Positions 30,955 through 43,169 are shown, counted from the first letter of the stretch. The stretch: DNA of 64,000 nt from Undaria pinnatifida (GCA_012845835.1 JABAKD010000005.1:3979155-4043154), one strand, 5' to 3'. Numbers and translations: made by a program. Notes: generated from the sequence alone by a model not told the origin.

Positions 30955-31905
30955 TTCAAGCTTGTCAGTCGCTGTGTAGATAGATGAAAGGTCGAGGCTC
31001 ATAACCTGGATGAATGATGCGTGTCATCAGCCTGGCCCGGGGGGACCATCTCCTCGCGGCAAAGCTCTCTTATAGTGGTTGATGTACAAAGCCCACGAGT
31101 CCAGAGTAACTTATGCCGCATACCACGAACAATGCTGCAAGTCACTGTAAGGTGTGCTCTTGTAGGCTTCAAGATCTCGTATGATGATTGCCGTAGATTA
31201 ACCAATGATGCGTGTAGACAGTGGCGCTTCCCGCTGCTTCAACGACAACCCGCTTCTCCAACGTCGTCAGGGTGGGGCTGACCATATCGCCTGACAGTCG
31301 CTAGCAGAAGAGTTCACACTGCGGTCTGAAACCCACGATTCGAGCAATGATTTGCACGGCACAAACGGTGCTGAGAGTCAGTGTGGGGTGAACACTTGTG
31401 AGCTTGGAGCTGTCTTGTGATGAGGGGTGTGAGCGATTTAATGATGTGTGTACAGCATTGAAGCCTCTGGAAATTTCACTGACAACCAAATCCTTCAATG
31501 TGATCACGCTGATGTTGATCATATCGTTTGTCCATCCCGGGAAGAAGCACACTCTTATGGATAGATGTACCCTACGGGCTGAATCCCATCAGTCGAGTAA
31601 TGTTAAAAACGCCATAAACGATGCCGCGAGTTACAATGAGATACACTGTTTAACTTCAAGCTTGTCAGTTGATGCGTAGTTCACAGCTCGAGGCTCATAA
31701 CCTGGAAGCATGATGCGTGTCCTCAGCCTGGCACGGGGAAACCACCTCCTGCAGAGAAAGCTGGTTGATGTGGAAAGCCCACGGGTCCAGGAATGTACCA
31801 CAGGCCACGCGTGATGCTGCGACGCCCCTCTAGGCCATCCAACCATGCCGTGGAAACCCTAAACACGCTTCTCGATCGAGGGGCCATCTACTCATGTCGA
31901 TTGTA
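30955..31905. repeat. Diverged 250-350-bp repeats
   Basis: TTCAAGCTTGTCAGT, GAGGCTCATAACCTGGA, ATGATGCGTGTC, CAGCCTGGC and CCCACGAGTCCAG recur 701 bases apart (30955 and 31656). A shorter related unit lies between (GACAGTCGCTAGC, GAAACCCACGATTCGAG). Short minus-strand ORFs share WTRGLCTST / WTRGLSTST, but nothing identifies a family. Confidence 0.6.
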
Positions 31906-32930
31906 CCTTACAGGCTCTACATTACAGCGGTCACTAAAACACCAAGAATAGAAACACAAGTTGCAACAAATTTGCGATGCAAGGCGTGCCACGGAGAAAA
32001 ACGGGCGAGCAGTTCATCTAACTGTACAGCAGAATTAACCATTTTTCGTGTCGATCTCGTCTCACCGAACATAATAAGGCCCAGTACAGAAGATTGAGGC
32101 CCGAATTTTGAACCCATAGGCGTGACTCACTAACTTCGGCGGCTCGCCCACCCCTATGCAACTCGCGCACCACCCTTCCTACAATCTAATTGCATCAGCC
32201 GTTTTCGCAAACTTCTGGCATTAGCTACGGCCTTCAAAACAAATATCATCTCCATTTACATTTTTTCGGGGTCTCATCGAATCTCGCCGGTGTTTACTGT
32301 TTCATCTTGCATCAATAATACGTGTAACGCCCACAAACATCGTGTTTGGCAAGGTTGGGACCAGGGCATTCATTAGGGCGCACATGACTGGCGGCAAACG
32401 TGTTGTGCGCAACACGCACCGCAGGAGATCGATCCTCGCGTAGGGTCCGCCGGAGGCAAGTGCTTGCGAGAATGGCGTGAATACACGCTCCCGGAAACCA
32501 CTTGACAACGCGCTTTTTAGACGCTCACAACAAAACAAACTCGAAAACGAAAAAAATGTATCCTGACTCGCCTCCGGCGAGAAAGAAATGCGCAGCGTTA
32601 TTTTTCACCTGCTGCCAAAAAAAACACTGCGGGGCCAAAATCACGCCTCATTTCTCCTGTTGCGTAATAAAACAGCAGTTATGACTCAACAGTTACGCCC
32701 ACGCAACAGCGCAACAACCCCTTGATGCCTTAATGCCCTGGTTGGGACTTACGTGTATTAATAGCTATCGCGGAACCATCCGCTTGGGTAGATATCCCAT
32801 GTAGCTCCCCTTTCGGAAACGAGATGTCGGACACAACCGAGCCGCCCGCGAAATGCCTGCTCTCGTTTTGTAAAGATACACAGGCGTACTCACGAGGGGA
32901 GACGGGTGTCCTATAAAATCCCCGTATCCT
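31906..32930. other. No gene recognised
   Basis: Unique-looking sequence with short ORFs, none conserved. Confidence 0.4.
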
Positions 32931-33135
32931 AATTTCCAGGGGTTGTCGCGGGCTGGGTAACCTCTCGCGGGTCGGGTCGGGTCACAAGGTGATCCGACCA
33001 GACCCGTCAGGTTCGAAGACCTCCTGACCCGACCCGTTCCAACCCGTGATATTTCGAGCGACCTCCTGGACCGACCCGACTCGACCCGAGAGAGACCGGG
33101 AAGGTTCTAATCCGACCCGCGGGTCGGGTTATGAC
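32931..33135. repeat. Degenerate ACCCG/CGGGT sequence
   Basis: Interrupted CGGGTCGGGTC and GACCCGACCC runs on both strands, an older relative of the tract at 20876. 33136-33475 shows nothing recognisable. Confidence 0.65.
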
Positions 33136-33475
33136 ACGTGACAACCCCTGCTATATTTTCAAAGGGCGTTGTCGTAACCTTTGAGCGTTCACTTTCCTCT
33201 TATCACCCTTCGACACCACCGAAAATGAACGTCATGCCACCGCCCTGCAATGGACGCAGGCTACTATGATAATAGAACTGCTGTAGACTATACTGTAGTA
33301 ATAGCACGGCCGGGGTGCACCTTACTAAACCAATCTCTGAGGCTCATTGTGAGGAGGTCTACTACATACAGCAGTATGCCTCGCCCAAACCTGAATTCAA
33401 TAAGAACAGCATACATTGAATGTGCAAACCGACGAGCATTATTACCTCGCAGCCTAGGTATTTAGTCTAACCAAG

Positions 33476-33744
33476 GTGTTAAGATACGGCCTCGAAAGGC
33501 CTGTAGGTATCCGAATTTAAGATCATTTGGATGGGTTTCGTATGATAAGGTTGGCGGTTTATATTCGGGGAAGTTAGGAATTAGATCGGAGGCACGCGCC
33601 TCCGATCTCAGAAGCTATCCCGGGCTTTGGTGGAAACGAATAAAGCTACATCTCTACGAAGGAACGAAAGTGAGTACTCTCCGACGACCTGCTCAATTGG
33701 CAGACCTGCAGGGGGCACTCTAAGTCCCCCTCCTTTAATTTCAC
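33476..33744 (+). mobile_element. SINE family E, body only
   Basis: Nearly identical to 33956-34218 (GATACGGCCTCGAAAGGCC, GATCGGAGGCACGCGCCTCC, CTGCAGGGGGCACTC) but without the tRNA-like head. It ends directly before the tRNA-Ser fragment. Confidence 0.8.
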
Positions 33745-33750
33745 ATGTGG

Positions 33751-33805
33751 CGTCGACGGCAGGACACGAACCTGCGCGTGAAATCACAATGGGTTTCGAA
33801 TCCAT
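33751..33805 (-). pseudogene. tRNA-Ser(CGA) 3' fragment (positions about 27-73)
   Basis: The minus strand reads an anticodon arm (ATGGA, loop TTCGAAA with anticodon CGA), a long serine-type variable arm, a perfect T arm GCAGG-TTCGTGT-CCTGC, the 3' acceptor strand CGTCGAC and discriminator G. The D arm and 5' acceptor strand are missing; family E sequence begins where they should be. It cannot make a tRNA. Confidence 0.75.
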
Positions 33806-33809
33806 GTTC

Positions 33810-34218
33810 CTGGCTCCATAGCCAGACGGTTAGAGGTGTGGGAGTGGGGTTTGAGGAGCCGCATCTTCGACTCATGGTCTAGTTCGTAGAACCGGAGTTT
33901 CCCCGAATCTCCCATATTTCTGCATATGCGACTCATCAGGGTGGGCTAGTGTTAAGATACGGCCTCGAAAGGCCTGTAGGTATCCGAATTTAAGATCATT
34001 TCGATGGGTTTGGTATGATAAGGTTGGCGGTTTATATTCGGGGAAGTTAGGAATTAGATCGGAGGCACGCGCCTCCGATCTCAGAAGCTATCCCGGGCTC
34101 TGGTGGAAACGAATAAAGCTACATCTCTACGAAGGAACGAAAGTGAGTACTCTCCGAGGACCTGCTCAATTGGCAGACCTGCAGGGGGCACTCTGTGTCC
34201 CCCTCCTTTAATTTCACA
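33810..34218 (+). mobile_element. tRNA-like SINE family E, full copy
   Basis: Begins CTGGCTCCATAGCCAGACGG, containing an A-box-like TAGCCAGACGG, with TTCGACTC of a B box about 45 bases on. The body forms three hairpins (GGCCTCGAAAGGCC; GATCGGAGGC..GCCTCCGATC; GGGGGCAC..GTGTCCCCC). A second full copy is at 42772-43169. Confidence 0.78.
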
Positions 34219-34429
34219 AAGGAGCATCATGGTAAAGACACAACAAGTGGTATATCTTCTAACGATAAAGATTAGTGTACGAATAAGTCCTCCGCATCGG
34301 TCAGAGACACTTGACTAACTAAAACTGGTGTCATCTCACGTCAGGGGCTTTGCGCTTTTTTTGGGGCAAAATATTTCTGGCCAGTGTTTGAGCTTCTGTA
34401 AGTGTGGAACTATCAGCTAGTATGATAGC

Positions 34430-34570
34430 GTTTACGGGTACGATGGTTGATTTTAGATCTAGCGCATAGAAACCTCGGTCGGGCTGCGCGAACGAATGCC
34501 TTCCAAGTCATATTTCGGGTGAGATATATTTACGTCCTCCTCATGCTGGGAGCTCAGAAACTTCTACTGA
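34430..34570 (-). repeat. Repeat K, inverted copy
   Basis: AGCGCATAGAAACCTCGGTC, TTTCGGGTGAGATAT and GGGAGCTCAGAAACTTCT match 2390-2480 and 17157-17300 inverted. Confidence 0.6.
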
Positions 34571-34811
34571 ACCCATAGCCCGAAAGTGCTACCCTGATCG
34601 TAGCAGGCGCCAAAGCTCACAGCGTGGAACCGTGCGTAGCCGCGGCCAGGGATCCATGCATCGCCGCCTGCTTTTTGAGCGCCAGCGACGGCACCAGAGG
34701 TTTCCCGGCAGGTCAATTGGGGGGAAAACTTACTTGGACTTAGTGTGGAATATGTCTGCAGTAGTGAATTGGTGCCGTTCAGCACAGGACACCTGGACAA
34801 GAAACAGATAA

Positions 34812-34850
34812 ATCATTTTTCCCCATCTGCCGGAGGATAAAAAAAACGAA
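34812..34850 (+). mobile_element. Retroposon family A, 3' end fragment
   Basis: TTTTTCCCCATCTGCCGGAG then GATAAAAAAAAC. Confidence 0.6.
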
Positions 34851-36605
34851 CAAAAAAAACAGAAAGGGGGGCTGATGCTTACAGTATTACTACAAGAAAT
34901 CCGAGAGCCGATACATCGACGTTTGTTTATAACGTGCCCGCTCCCAAAAAAGATCCCAAGAGCCTGGATCAGCTTCTCGGATTCCTACTATTAGTCGTCC
35001 TGCACTGTACTCCACAACGAGTCATGGATGAAAATTGCAGACCACTTGTCCTCTATGCGCTCGATCGGTACTGCTGCCGTCACGACTCCCGTCAACATCC
35101 TGATGTGCAAGCCTATTGCTCCCTCAAAGCATTGCAGCTCCATAAATAAGCTAGACTACAGACTATGATACCCTGGTATGTGCACATGTAATTAGATCTG
35201 CATACGTACACCATGTGCTACAAGGTTCTCCTTCGGGACGCGGTTGCCTTGAAATCCGGGGGGTGGTGTTGTACGTTGGAAAGGGGGGACCGCAGGCGTC
35301 CTTATGTCATACCTGGTACCTGGTACGAAATAAGCTGTCACATACTTCGAAGTATAGACTATACATACCAGGTACAGGACATAAAATATTATAATCTCGA
35401 AAACTATACAAAGAACAAATGACTTTAATTATCGAAGGCTGTATTAAGAGCAACATATAGATAACTTATAATATTCTGTTTTCGTACTCTTCCCGATATT
35501 AAAGCCCCCGGGAGGAGAAAAACAAAACAAACCGCCTACCATACATATGATAAAGCAGTATAGTGGAAACTACAGTAATACATTTATAAAATAGATGTGA
35601 TCTTTTACTTAGCTCAAAATTCTCCACCTAAAGTATAAATGCCAATACTTACCATTATAGTGGACAAAAAATAAGACACCTCCCGATAAAAACTCACTCA
35701 TATAGTATATTACGAGTACCAACAACGCAGCTTGCAAAGATGAGTATTGACCTGAAATTCGTCAAACTCACGGCTGACGTCCTTGAAAATTAGTTACAAA
35801 ATAAATCTAGCTACCTACCGCGCAAGTGATCTGGCAAGAAACACCGACCAGCCCAAGCGAGTTAATAGTTTAGTGTCTACTACAGTAGACCAAAAGGCTA
35901 CGGCACGGGGGTCACTCATGATAATGATGCATTTTTTATGCAGTGGCTCGGGGCGAGTGACCCTCCTCTTCCTTTGCGGTCCTAAACACCCTCGAGCTGC
36001 TGTAATTTTGCGATATATAGACTATGTCTATATATGGATCCGCAATTGAATGGTACGATACGCTGCGCCAAAAAAGAACACCTGAATTATTTTTGTCCGT
36101 GTGGTACAGAGTCACTCGTGCGAGTGGCTCAAACCCGATAGTGAAAATGAGGATGCCTCCCCTGTACGGTATTCTTGGTCATCAGTACGAGTGCGTACGA
36201 ATTAGACACATACAGCAGTACAACGGTCTCCCGGTCGTTCGGTATCCGCGGCCTTGACGCCTCTCCTGCTAGTCGGCCCGAGTGTCGGCGCGAGCTTGCC
36301 ACGTCTACAAAAACAAAAGCAGAAGACTGCGCGCGAGTTTGTAAACCGCGCACAGTCGAATATAGATATACTTACAAATATTATCGATTTCCTGAGAGGC
36401 CGCCATCTTCTTCGCGTTTCACACAACCTTTTAAGACATTCTCCCCTCCGGACGGCTGAGCGGGCTCAGATGCCTCAAACAGCGCTTCTCAGATTTTGAT
36501 CTTATTTTTCAAAATTCGAGTTTAAAAGACCTTTTACGGGTGAAGTTGAAACTTTTGCTTCCCTGAAGTTTATTACTCCTGTTTTTTGGGAATACCACAT
36601 ACTAC
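34851..36605. other. No gene recognised
   Basis: AT-rich stretch. Holds repeat S near 35730, tandem TACCTGGTA motifs at 35310-35325 and 35366, and short ORFs. An ORF from 34934 starting V-P-A-P-K-K-D-P-K-S-L-D-Q-L-L-G looks mildly coding but has no partner exon. Confidence 0.4.
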
Positions 36606-36749
36606 CTGGACACCGCCTCGTTTCGTTACTTGCGGAACCGCCGGCTTTTCTTCGATTTCTTCCTTCACGTTTCTTTGTACTTGCACGAAGCATTCATCAT
36701 ACCAGAGCCAAAGGTCCAAGCCAGATGATTTCAGCTTGGCACATAACAT
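36606..36749 (-). CDS. Candidate coding exon, unknown protein
   Basis: On the minus strand an ATG (36749) opens 48 codons, reading M-L-C-A-K-L-K-S-S-G-L-D-L-W-L-W-Y-D-E-C and a Lys/Glu-rich stretch, and ends exactly at CCAG/GTAGTA, a reasonable donor in phase 0. The composition is protein-like compared with neighbouring ORFs. No family recognised and no second exon found. Confidence 0.25.
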
Positions 36750-36769
36750 CGTTAGCTCAACTCCGCCCA

Positions 36770-37030
36770 CCAGGGCACAGCAGCGCTAGCTCAGCAGCGC
36801 AGCGCCGTGCAGTGCCGTTCCCTGGTGTGCCCTGCCGTGCCGTGCGGTACTGTGCGATGCTGTGCGGTGTTGTGCGGTGTTGTGCCGTGGTAAGCGCTTT
36901 GCTGTACTTACTCTCACTTTGTTGAATCACAACGACAATGCACCCCCAGCTCAGCTCAGCCTACAGTTATATTTAGCTCACAGCAGCGCAGCGCCGTGCG
37001 GTGCCGTGCCTTGCCCTGCGGTGCGATGCT
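36770..37030. repeat. GCAGCGCCGTGCGGTGC-type low-complexity repeats
   Basis: Two clusters of GCCGTGC / GTGCGGTG pentamer-like units (36800-36890, 36985-37050) separated by CAGCTCAGC. Confidence 0.6.
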
Positions 37031-37371
37031 GTTTCATGCTGCGCTGCGCTTTCTTTCGAACATACGGTAGTATCAGGTATATGGTATGTACGTGTTTTTG
37101 TACTCGTCTTTTAGCTTTTTTCAAAGTTGATTGTCCTCTCTTGGTCCCTATGTTCCCCCCCCCCCCCGGCAAATTACACCCGCACTGCCGATCAGAATGT
37201 GACATCGCCAACAAGCACTCAGCACAGTGCACAGCACAGGGCAACTATTAATAGCTCTGCACAAGCAGCTCTTGGCATTATCAATTCGCTAGTCGCACCA
37301 AATCATGGGCCTCTTGTTTCCGCACCCTTCATATGCTTTAGTTGCATTCTTCCTTGTGCCAGCAAAGCGGA

Positions 37372-37405
37372 CGACGTCAGCCGCCCGCGGAGCGGAGCCC
37401 TTGTA
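37372..37405. repeat. Short GC-rich repeat T
   Basis: CAGCCGCCCGCGGAGCGGAG is also found at 62270, with relatives at 40980 and 56735 (CCGCGGCGAAG). 37406-37794 shows no gene. Confidence 0.6.
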
Positions 37406-37794
37406 CAGTTTTACAAAAACGTACATAATGTGCGTATCATTAGCCTACGCGCGGCATAGGGTTTAAAAAACCGGCCCCTTCCTCTGGGTGGTCTGGCCCA
37501 AGGACACGGCGTCCGCCAGGAAGCTGGTATTCTCGGCGACGAAGATAAGAACTAACACAACAGGAAATTGTGCTTTCTGGCTCGACCAGAATCAGGACGT
37601 TAGCCTAGCGCCGGATTTCAGGTTTCTTGCGACTGGGGGGCGGTGCTGAATTTACAGATACTCCTACCCAAGCGCTTTCCCACTCCTCCGTCAAATGACG
37701 AGCGCCGTTTAGCCTTATCACACCCCGACGGAGATTGTGGTGATGCAGTTGGAACAAAGACCATCGCCAACAGAACCAGTTTTGACGTGCCTTT

Positions 37795-38980
37795 GGAGCT
37801 AGGAAGGCACTAGCATCCTGGAAGCTCTCAGGTCAGCGACGGAGGTGGCTATAGGAAGAGATAGTAACGTGGCCGGGGAGGATTCTGACCTTTGGAAGGG
37901 AGACCATCTGGTGTCGAAAAATAGTGACAAAATCTGCGACAAGGAGTGCGTGATAGCCGACGGGGACCATGTGGACCGTGTATGTACGCGGGACAAGGTC
38001 AATATCCTGCTAGAGCGGGGTTATGTAACGTGTGTCAATGGGAGGAAATGGGCTGAATCTCGCATCGTAGTTCGAGGCTATCGCCGCCAAGCAATGGTCA
38101 GCACAGCTGTCGTCGGCTTGGAGGGAGGGCGGAGCCAACAACACCAGGAGGACGGTTCACGTGGGGCGAGACCCGTGCATGCGAAGCAACTAGTAACGGG
38201 CGCTTGGAACCCTAGCCTTCGATTGGAGTCGGCCGCGTCTTTGACGCCTACGGATCGCCGTGTTTGGTCATACGACAGGTCACGTGGGGCGAGAGCCGCG
38301 CATGCGAAGCAACCAGTAACGGGCGCTTGAAACCGTAGGCTTCGATTGGAGTCGGCCGCGTCTTTGACCCCTTCGGATCGTGTGGTGGTCGTATGAGCAA
38401 ATACGGCGATCCAAAGGCGTCAAAGACGCGGCCGAAACCGGCGCTTGGAACCGTAGCCTTCGATTGGAGTCGGCCGCGTCTTTGACGCCTTCGGATCGCC
38501 GTGGTGGTCGTATGAGCAAACACGGTGATCCGAAGGCGTCAAAGACGCGGCCGACTCTAATCGAAGGCTAGGGTTCCAAGCGCCCGTTACTAGTTGCTTC
38601 GCATGCGCGGGTCTCGCCCTACATGAACCGTCCTCCAGGTGTCGTTGGCTCCGCCCTCCCTCGAAGCCGACGACAACTGTGCTGACCATTGCTTGGCGGG
38701 GATAGTCCGAATTACGATGCGGGATGCAGCCCATTTCCTCCCATTGACACACGTCACATAACCCCACTTTAGCAGGATCTTGACCTTGTCCCGCGTACAT
38801 ACACAGTCCACATGTTCCCCGTCGACTATCACGTACTCCGCAGGTTTTGTTACTATTTTTCGACATCAGGTGGTCCGCCTTCGAAGGGTAAAAATCCTCC
38901 ACGGCCAAGTCACTAACTCTTTCTATAGCCACCTCCGTCGCCGACCTGAGAATTTCCAGGATGCTAGTGCCTTCCTCGCT
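37795..38980. repeat. 0.5-kb inverted repeat with shared reading frame
   Basis: Left arm 37795-38275 and right arm about 38500-38980 are reverse complements at roughly 85-90 percent by eye. Both can be read outward-in as a peptide with KNS(D/N)K, HVD(R/C)VCTRDKV(N/K)ILL and GYVTCVNGRKWA(E/A)SRIV, with mostly conservative differences. The middle repeats GAGTCGGCCGCGTCTTTGA several times in both orientations. Protein family unknown. Confidence 0.7.
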
Positions 38981-40009
38981 CCAAAAGCACGTCAAAACTG
39001 GAATGGTTTTGATGTTGATGGTCTTTCTTCCAAGTGCATCACCACGATCTCCGTCGGGGCGTGATGGGCAACTGTCGCCTCCCGTGGCAGCACTGCGACG
39101 AACTCCGACATGTACTCCGGAGGTAGTTCTGCGCGTAGCGGCATCCTCATTAGGACCAGGGCCATACCGCTCGGCCATTCCTCTCCATCAAAAGCTCCAT
39201 CGAGCAGATGATTGAAGATGATTTTCTCGAGATCGTCCTCAAAAGGAGTTTATCGCCATTTCGTCTGCCGGCAGCGGTCAAGCAAGAGACGGCAGCAGCA
39301 TCACCACAACAACAAAGTACTTTATAAGTGCCGGAATGAAACGATGGCACAGAAACAAACGATGGCATTATCAGGATCACGTATCGTCCGTCAACTATGT
39401 ACGTACATAATGCGTGACATATCCACTTATCACAACACACCTGAAATCGTAGGCACAGTATCATACCATGAAAGAATACATACATAGTCTGCTTGGGTGA
39501 TAGCATGCGAGCACCTTGTGAGACAACCATTGACAATACTACAGCAGCTGCTGTATATTCCTGAACAAACTGCTGCTGCAGTCAGCAGCAAGCAGAAGAC
39601 ACCAATAAGCACTGCAGCAGCAGAGCCATACCGTGCAGAAGGAGTAGGCAAGTAGTCGTAGGGCTGCATGCAGCAGGCAGCATGAGTGGACAGCAGCAAG
39701 CAGAAGAGGCACGGCGGCAGCGGCAGCAGCGGTGGTAAGGGTCGCCTGCTATTGATAACTGTCCATCCTAATGTACCACGCGGTAACAGGTATGGTATTA
39801 TATAAGCGCACAAATCCGGTAGACCCAAGAAGCCCTCTCCAAAGTTGACTTACACTATAACAACTCCTTGTTTCATGCATACTGAATTCCACAGATGTCT
39901 GGTTTTGTCCCCCTCAATGCGGATTATACAGTTTCCGTGCGCAGAACAAGGCTGAGCGTCTTAGTCCTGTTGACCCTGGCATTTGCAGGGGAGTCACCGA
40001 CCTGTATCC
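38981..40009. other. No gene recognised; CAG-rich stretch
   Basis: 39540-39740 is dense in CAGCAG/CTGCTG interspersed with other sequence. No conserved ORF. Confidence 0.45.
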
Positions 40010-40560
40010 TTGACGAGGGTATACCCACCCCGTAACATGCGCGATCGAAGTATCACACGCAGCTCGCAAAGCTGAGTTCTGATCAAATTATTTTTTGGTC
40101 GATCTCAAAGCTGAAGTGTATTCTTTCATAAAAAAAAAAAAGATCTTTAACAACGTCAGCTGTGAGTTCGACAAATTAGGGGCGATGGGTGGTACGGGTA
40201 AACAAGGACATCAAAAACAAGTGTATAAAAATGCAGCTGCTGCTCGGAGAAGGCTCCTCAGCTGTTCTTAGACGTATTTTTGAGTTTTTGCCGCGCTAGC
40301 GTGCGACGAGGATCACCCCTCGGCCCGAAACTCCCTCATCTTGCTCCCCGACCTCGACTGTGTCGGAGGAGGCCTCGGGCATGCTTGCACCGTGCCCAGG
40401 CTGCCGGCTGGCAGGGTGTGCTGTACTAGTTTTTTGCAAAATTGTTTCAAATACGTGACGCCAGCTGTGAGTTCGATCAGTCAAGCGGTCGATATTGAAT
40501 TCCAACAGTTAAGCGGTCTAGATTCAGCGTTGCAAGCTGCGTGATTCATGACAGTCTCGT
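40010..40560. repeat. Repeat S copies
   Basis: Copies around 40040-40175 (CAGCTCGCAAAGCTGAGTT, AACGTCAGCTGTGAGTTCG) and 40450-40545 (GACGCCAGCTGTGAGTTCG, TTGCAAGCTGCGTGA). Confidence 0.55.
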
Positions 40561-41750
40561 AGCCACTACATACACAGGAGTACTCGCATACAGGGGAGGA
40601 GAGAGGAGAGAAAGGTCCATGTACATACGGTTGGACTGCTAAAAATGATGATACAGCAGCAGTGCGGTTGAGGTACGAGGTAGTTTGGCGATTACTGCTG
40701 ATGCTGTTGAAGTAGTCCTGCCATACTACCCGCCGGTACTCGTATGTATCTGGCATATGATACGACCATCATCGATTTCTCGTCCTCCCGAACGTTCCAT
40801 TGCTTTCTCCCCAATACATACAAACCCCCTCCACACTCGCTCCACCTCATACTTGCAATACTATGAACTGATTCAATACCGCACACCGTACTCCTTGGCG
40901 GTAATTTGTCGCTTCTACGGTCCCTCTTCGCTTCGGTTACTACCTGTCTTACGGGCATGCGCAGAGCCGCAGGCCGGCGTCAGCCCACCGCGGCGAAGTC
41001 CCCTCGTATTATCGGAGATAATATCAATACGTACATACAAGGTTCCCCTCCGGGAAGTGCATAGGGGAGTGGCGCAAGAACAAAATCAAAGCATCCAACA
41101 TCTGACCGCTTATGGGCAAATACGATGTACCTGGTGGCAGCGAAAACTATGTTCTTGTCCACAGCTCGAGTGGAGTGTGGGGAAGCGCCCTCCCGGGGAC
41201 GGTTCGCTCTCTCCCCGTCGTGGTGGAGAAACGTAAAGAAGTGCTATTCCCATCAGCACGTGTACAGCACGAGTAAGATGAGGACATTTTATCGACTCCT
41301 ACATTCAGTAACATTTGCGTGGTAAAACATAAATGGACGAAAGGTGGATTTTCAACCGGCAAACAAAAAAATCAGCAGGTGTTCCGTGCGCAGTCGTTTT
41401 ATCGTGGTTTTGTTTTTTCTTCGTTTCATACGTATCAGAATCAGCCATTTCGGAATAGGTCATCTTGCCTTGTTGAGCCAGATTTTGACCTCCACGACGA
41501 GTAATTCACGCCATGATGGGCAATCATCCCCCTTCACCACCTCGTCGCAGAAAGTGCACGGAATGAGGAACGGAGACGGAAGCCCTTTCTCACGGAGCAT
41601 CAGCGCATGTATCTACCGTCGTTTGCTTGTTAAGAGTAAAAACAAATCACGCTGCATTGTTTGATCGTTGTACGATTCGAAACTATCCCCTAGAGGAGAC
41701 GAATTTACTTTGCCTAGCGAAGTTCGAGTCCGAACCAACGCATCGGTTTG
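40561..41750. other. No gene recognised
   Basis: Contains repeat T near 40980 and short ORFs without conserved features. Confidence 0.4.
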
Positions 41751-42640
41751 CTGCTATACGCATACTGCTCCACTGCTGTATATAACGCATAGCCACAGCA
41801 GCACCACACCACGTAGGGGTATGCCACACGCTCATGATGATGATGTTCCCTGCTGTTGCTTGTGCTGCTGGGCACGGTTGTAGCATTCTCTGTGATATCT
41901 GCATTTCCACTGTTGTTGTTGTCTACTCATGGTCGCGTGGGGGGGGAAGCACAAATCGATGATCGGAAATATAAAGAACCATTGATGCAAAAGTCTTAAA
42001 TGCAAACTGTCCTAATATTTTCTTCCAGAATGGCGATGCCGCCCACAGCAGCAGCAAAAGACAGGTGATCGATTACACATACGAAGCAGGCCCCAACAAT
42101 TTCAACTAGGCACAGCAGAACAGTGCAGATGGATGTGCCACACACGCACGGTGTTGCCTGTTGGTGCTGCTGGGCGGCAGTTTTTTAACGGTGTGCTTTC
42201 TGCGTGTTGGCTGTGCTCATTATGGCTGTGTTCATGAGAGGGCTAAAAACAGACCGAATGTTTACCTCTGGGTCTGGTACGCGCGCATGTTGTGCACACA
42301 TTTTTGGGTTTGCATCAAAGGGATGCGTAACCCCAATCCCCGGGGGATGCAGAAACACCATCCCCGAGGATGTTGCGGAAACCCGGGGGTTTGCCTTATC
42401 CGTGCCCAAGGCCAAAAAAAATTAAAAGGCTTGCCACGCGCGACACACCGCACGGACCGCGCCCAAACCTCCGACAACGTGACTCCAACGGTCGAATTAT
42501 GCCCACCCCCCCTAACGTTTCGGATAAGGTGCGAGCACGAAGAGATGTGTCCAAAAAAAAAATGACGTTCACACGTATACCGGTACATACACAAGGTTCC
42601 CCTCCCGGAAGTCTGTAGGGAGTGACGCAAGGACACGTTA
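41751..42640 (+). repeat. Dispersed repeat P, copy 1
   Basis: 42130-42290 (CACGGTGTTGCCTG, GGCTGTGCTCAT, GAGAGGGCTAAAAACAGACC) and 42320-42560 (CCCGGGGGATGC, GGCTTGCCACGCGCGACACA, CGCACGGACCGCGCCCAA) recur at 45005-45375 and 56770-57480. Confidence 0.7.
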
Positions 42641-42771
42641 TTTTCACTACCGGAAGCGATGACCATTTGTTGTACATACAAAAAAACTTACCCCCCAAAA
42701 ATAGCCGGTACTTTCTTGGATGTACTTGTTCAGATACGACTCCTCCTTCAACTGCTTTTCTTCGCGTGTTA

Positions 42772-43169
42772 CTGGCTCCATAGCCAGACGGTTAGAGATG
42801 TGGGAGTGGGTTTTGAGGAGCCGCATCTTCGACTCCTGGTCTAGTTCGTAGAACCGGAGTTTCCCCAAATCTCCCATATTTCTGCATATGCGGCTCATCA
42901 GGGTGGGCTAGTGTTAAGATACGGCCTCGAAAGGCCTTTAATTTTCCGAATTGAGATAATTTGGATGGGCTTCGTATGATAAGGTTGGCGTTTTATATTC
43001 GGGATAGACAGGAAATAGATCGGAGGCACGTGCCTCCGATCTCAGAAGCCATCCGGGGTTCTGGTGAAATCGAATAATGCTACGTCTCTGCGAAGGCTAA
43101 GAAAGAGAGTACTCTCCGAGGACCCGCTCAATTGGCAGACCTGCAGGGGACACTCTGTGTCCCCGCCCG
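42772..43169 (+). mobile_element. SINE family E, full copy 2
   Basis: Head CTGGCTCCATAGCCAGACGG, body and hairpins as at 33810-34218, with a few differences and a small change around TTTAATTTTCCGAATTGAG. Confidence 0.78.

Noticed and set aside
30999-31846. Shared WTRGL(C/S)TST peptide on the minus strand as a repeat protein
   Set aside because: Frames are broken and the similarity follows the DNA repeat; no family could be named.
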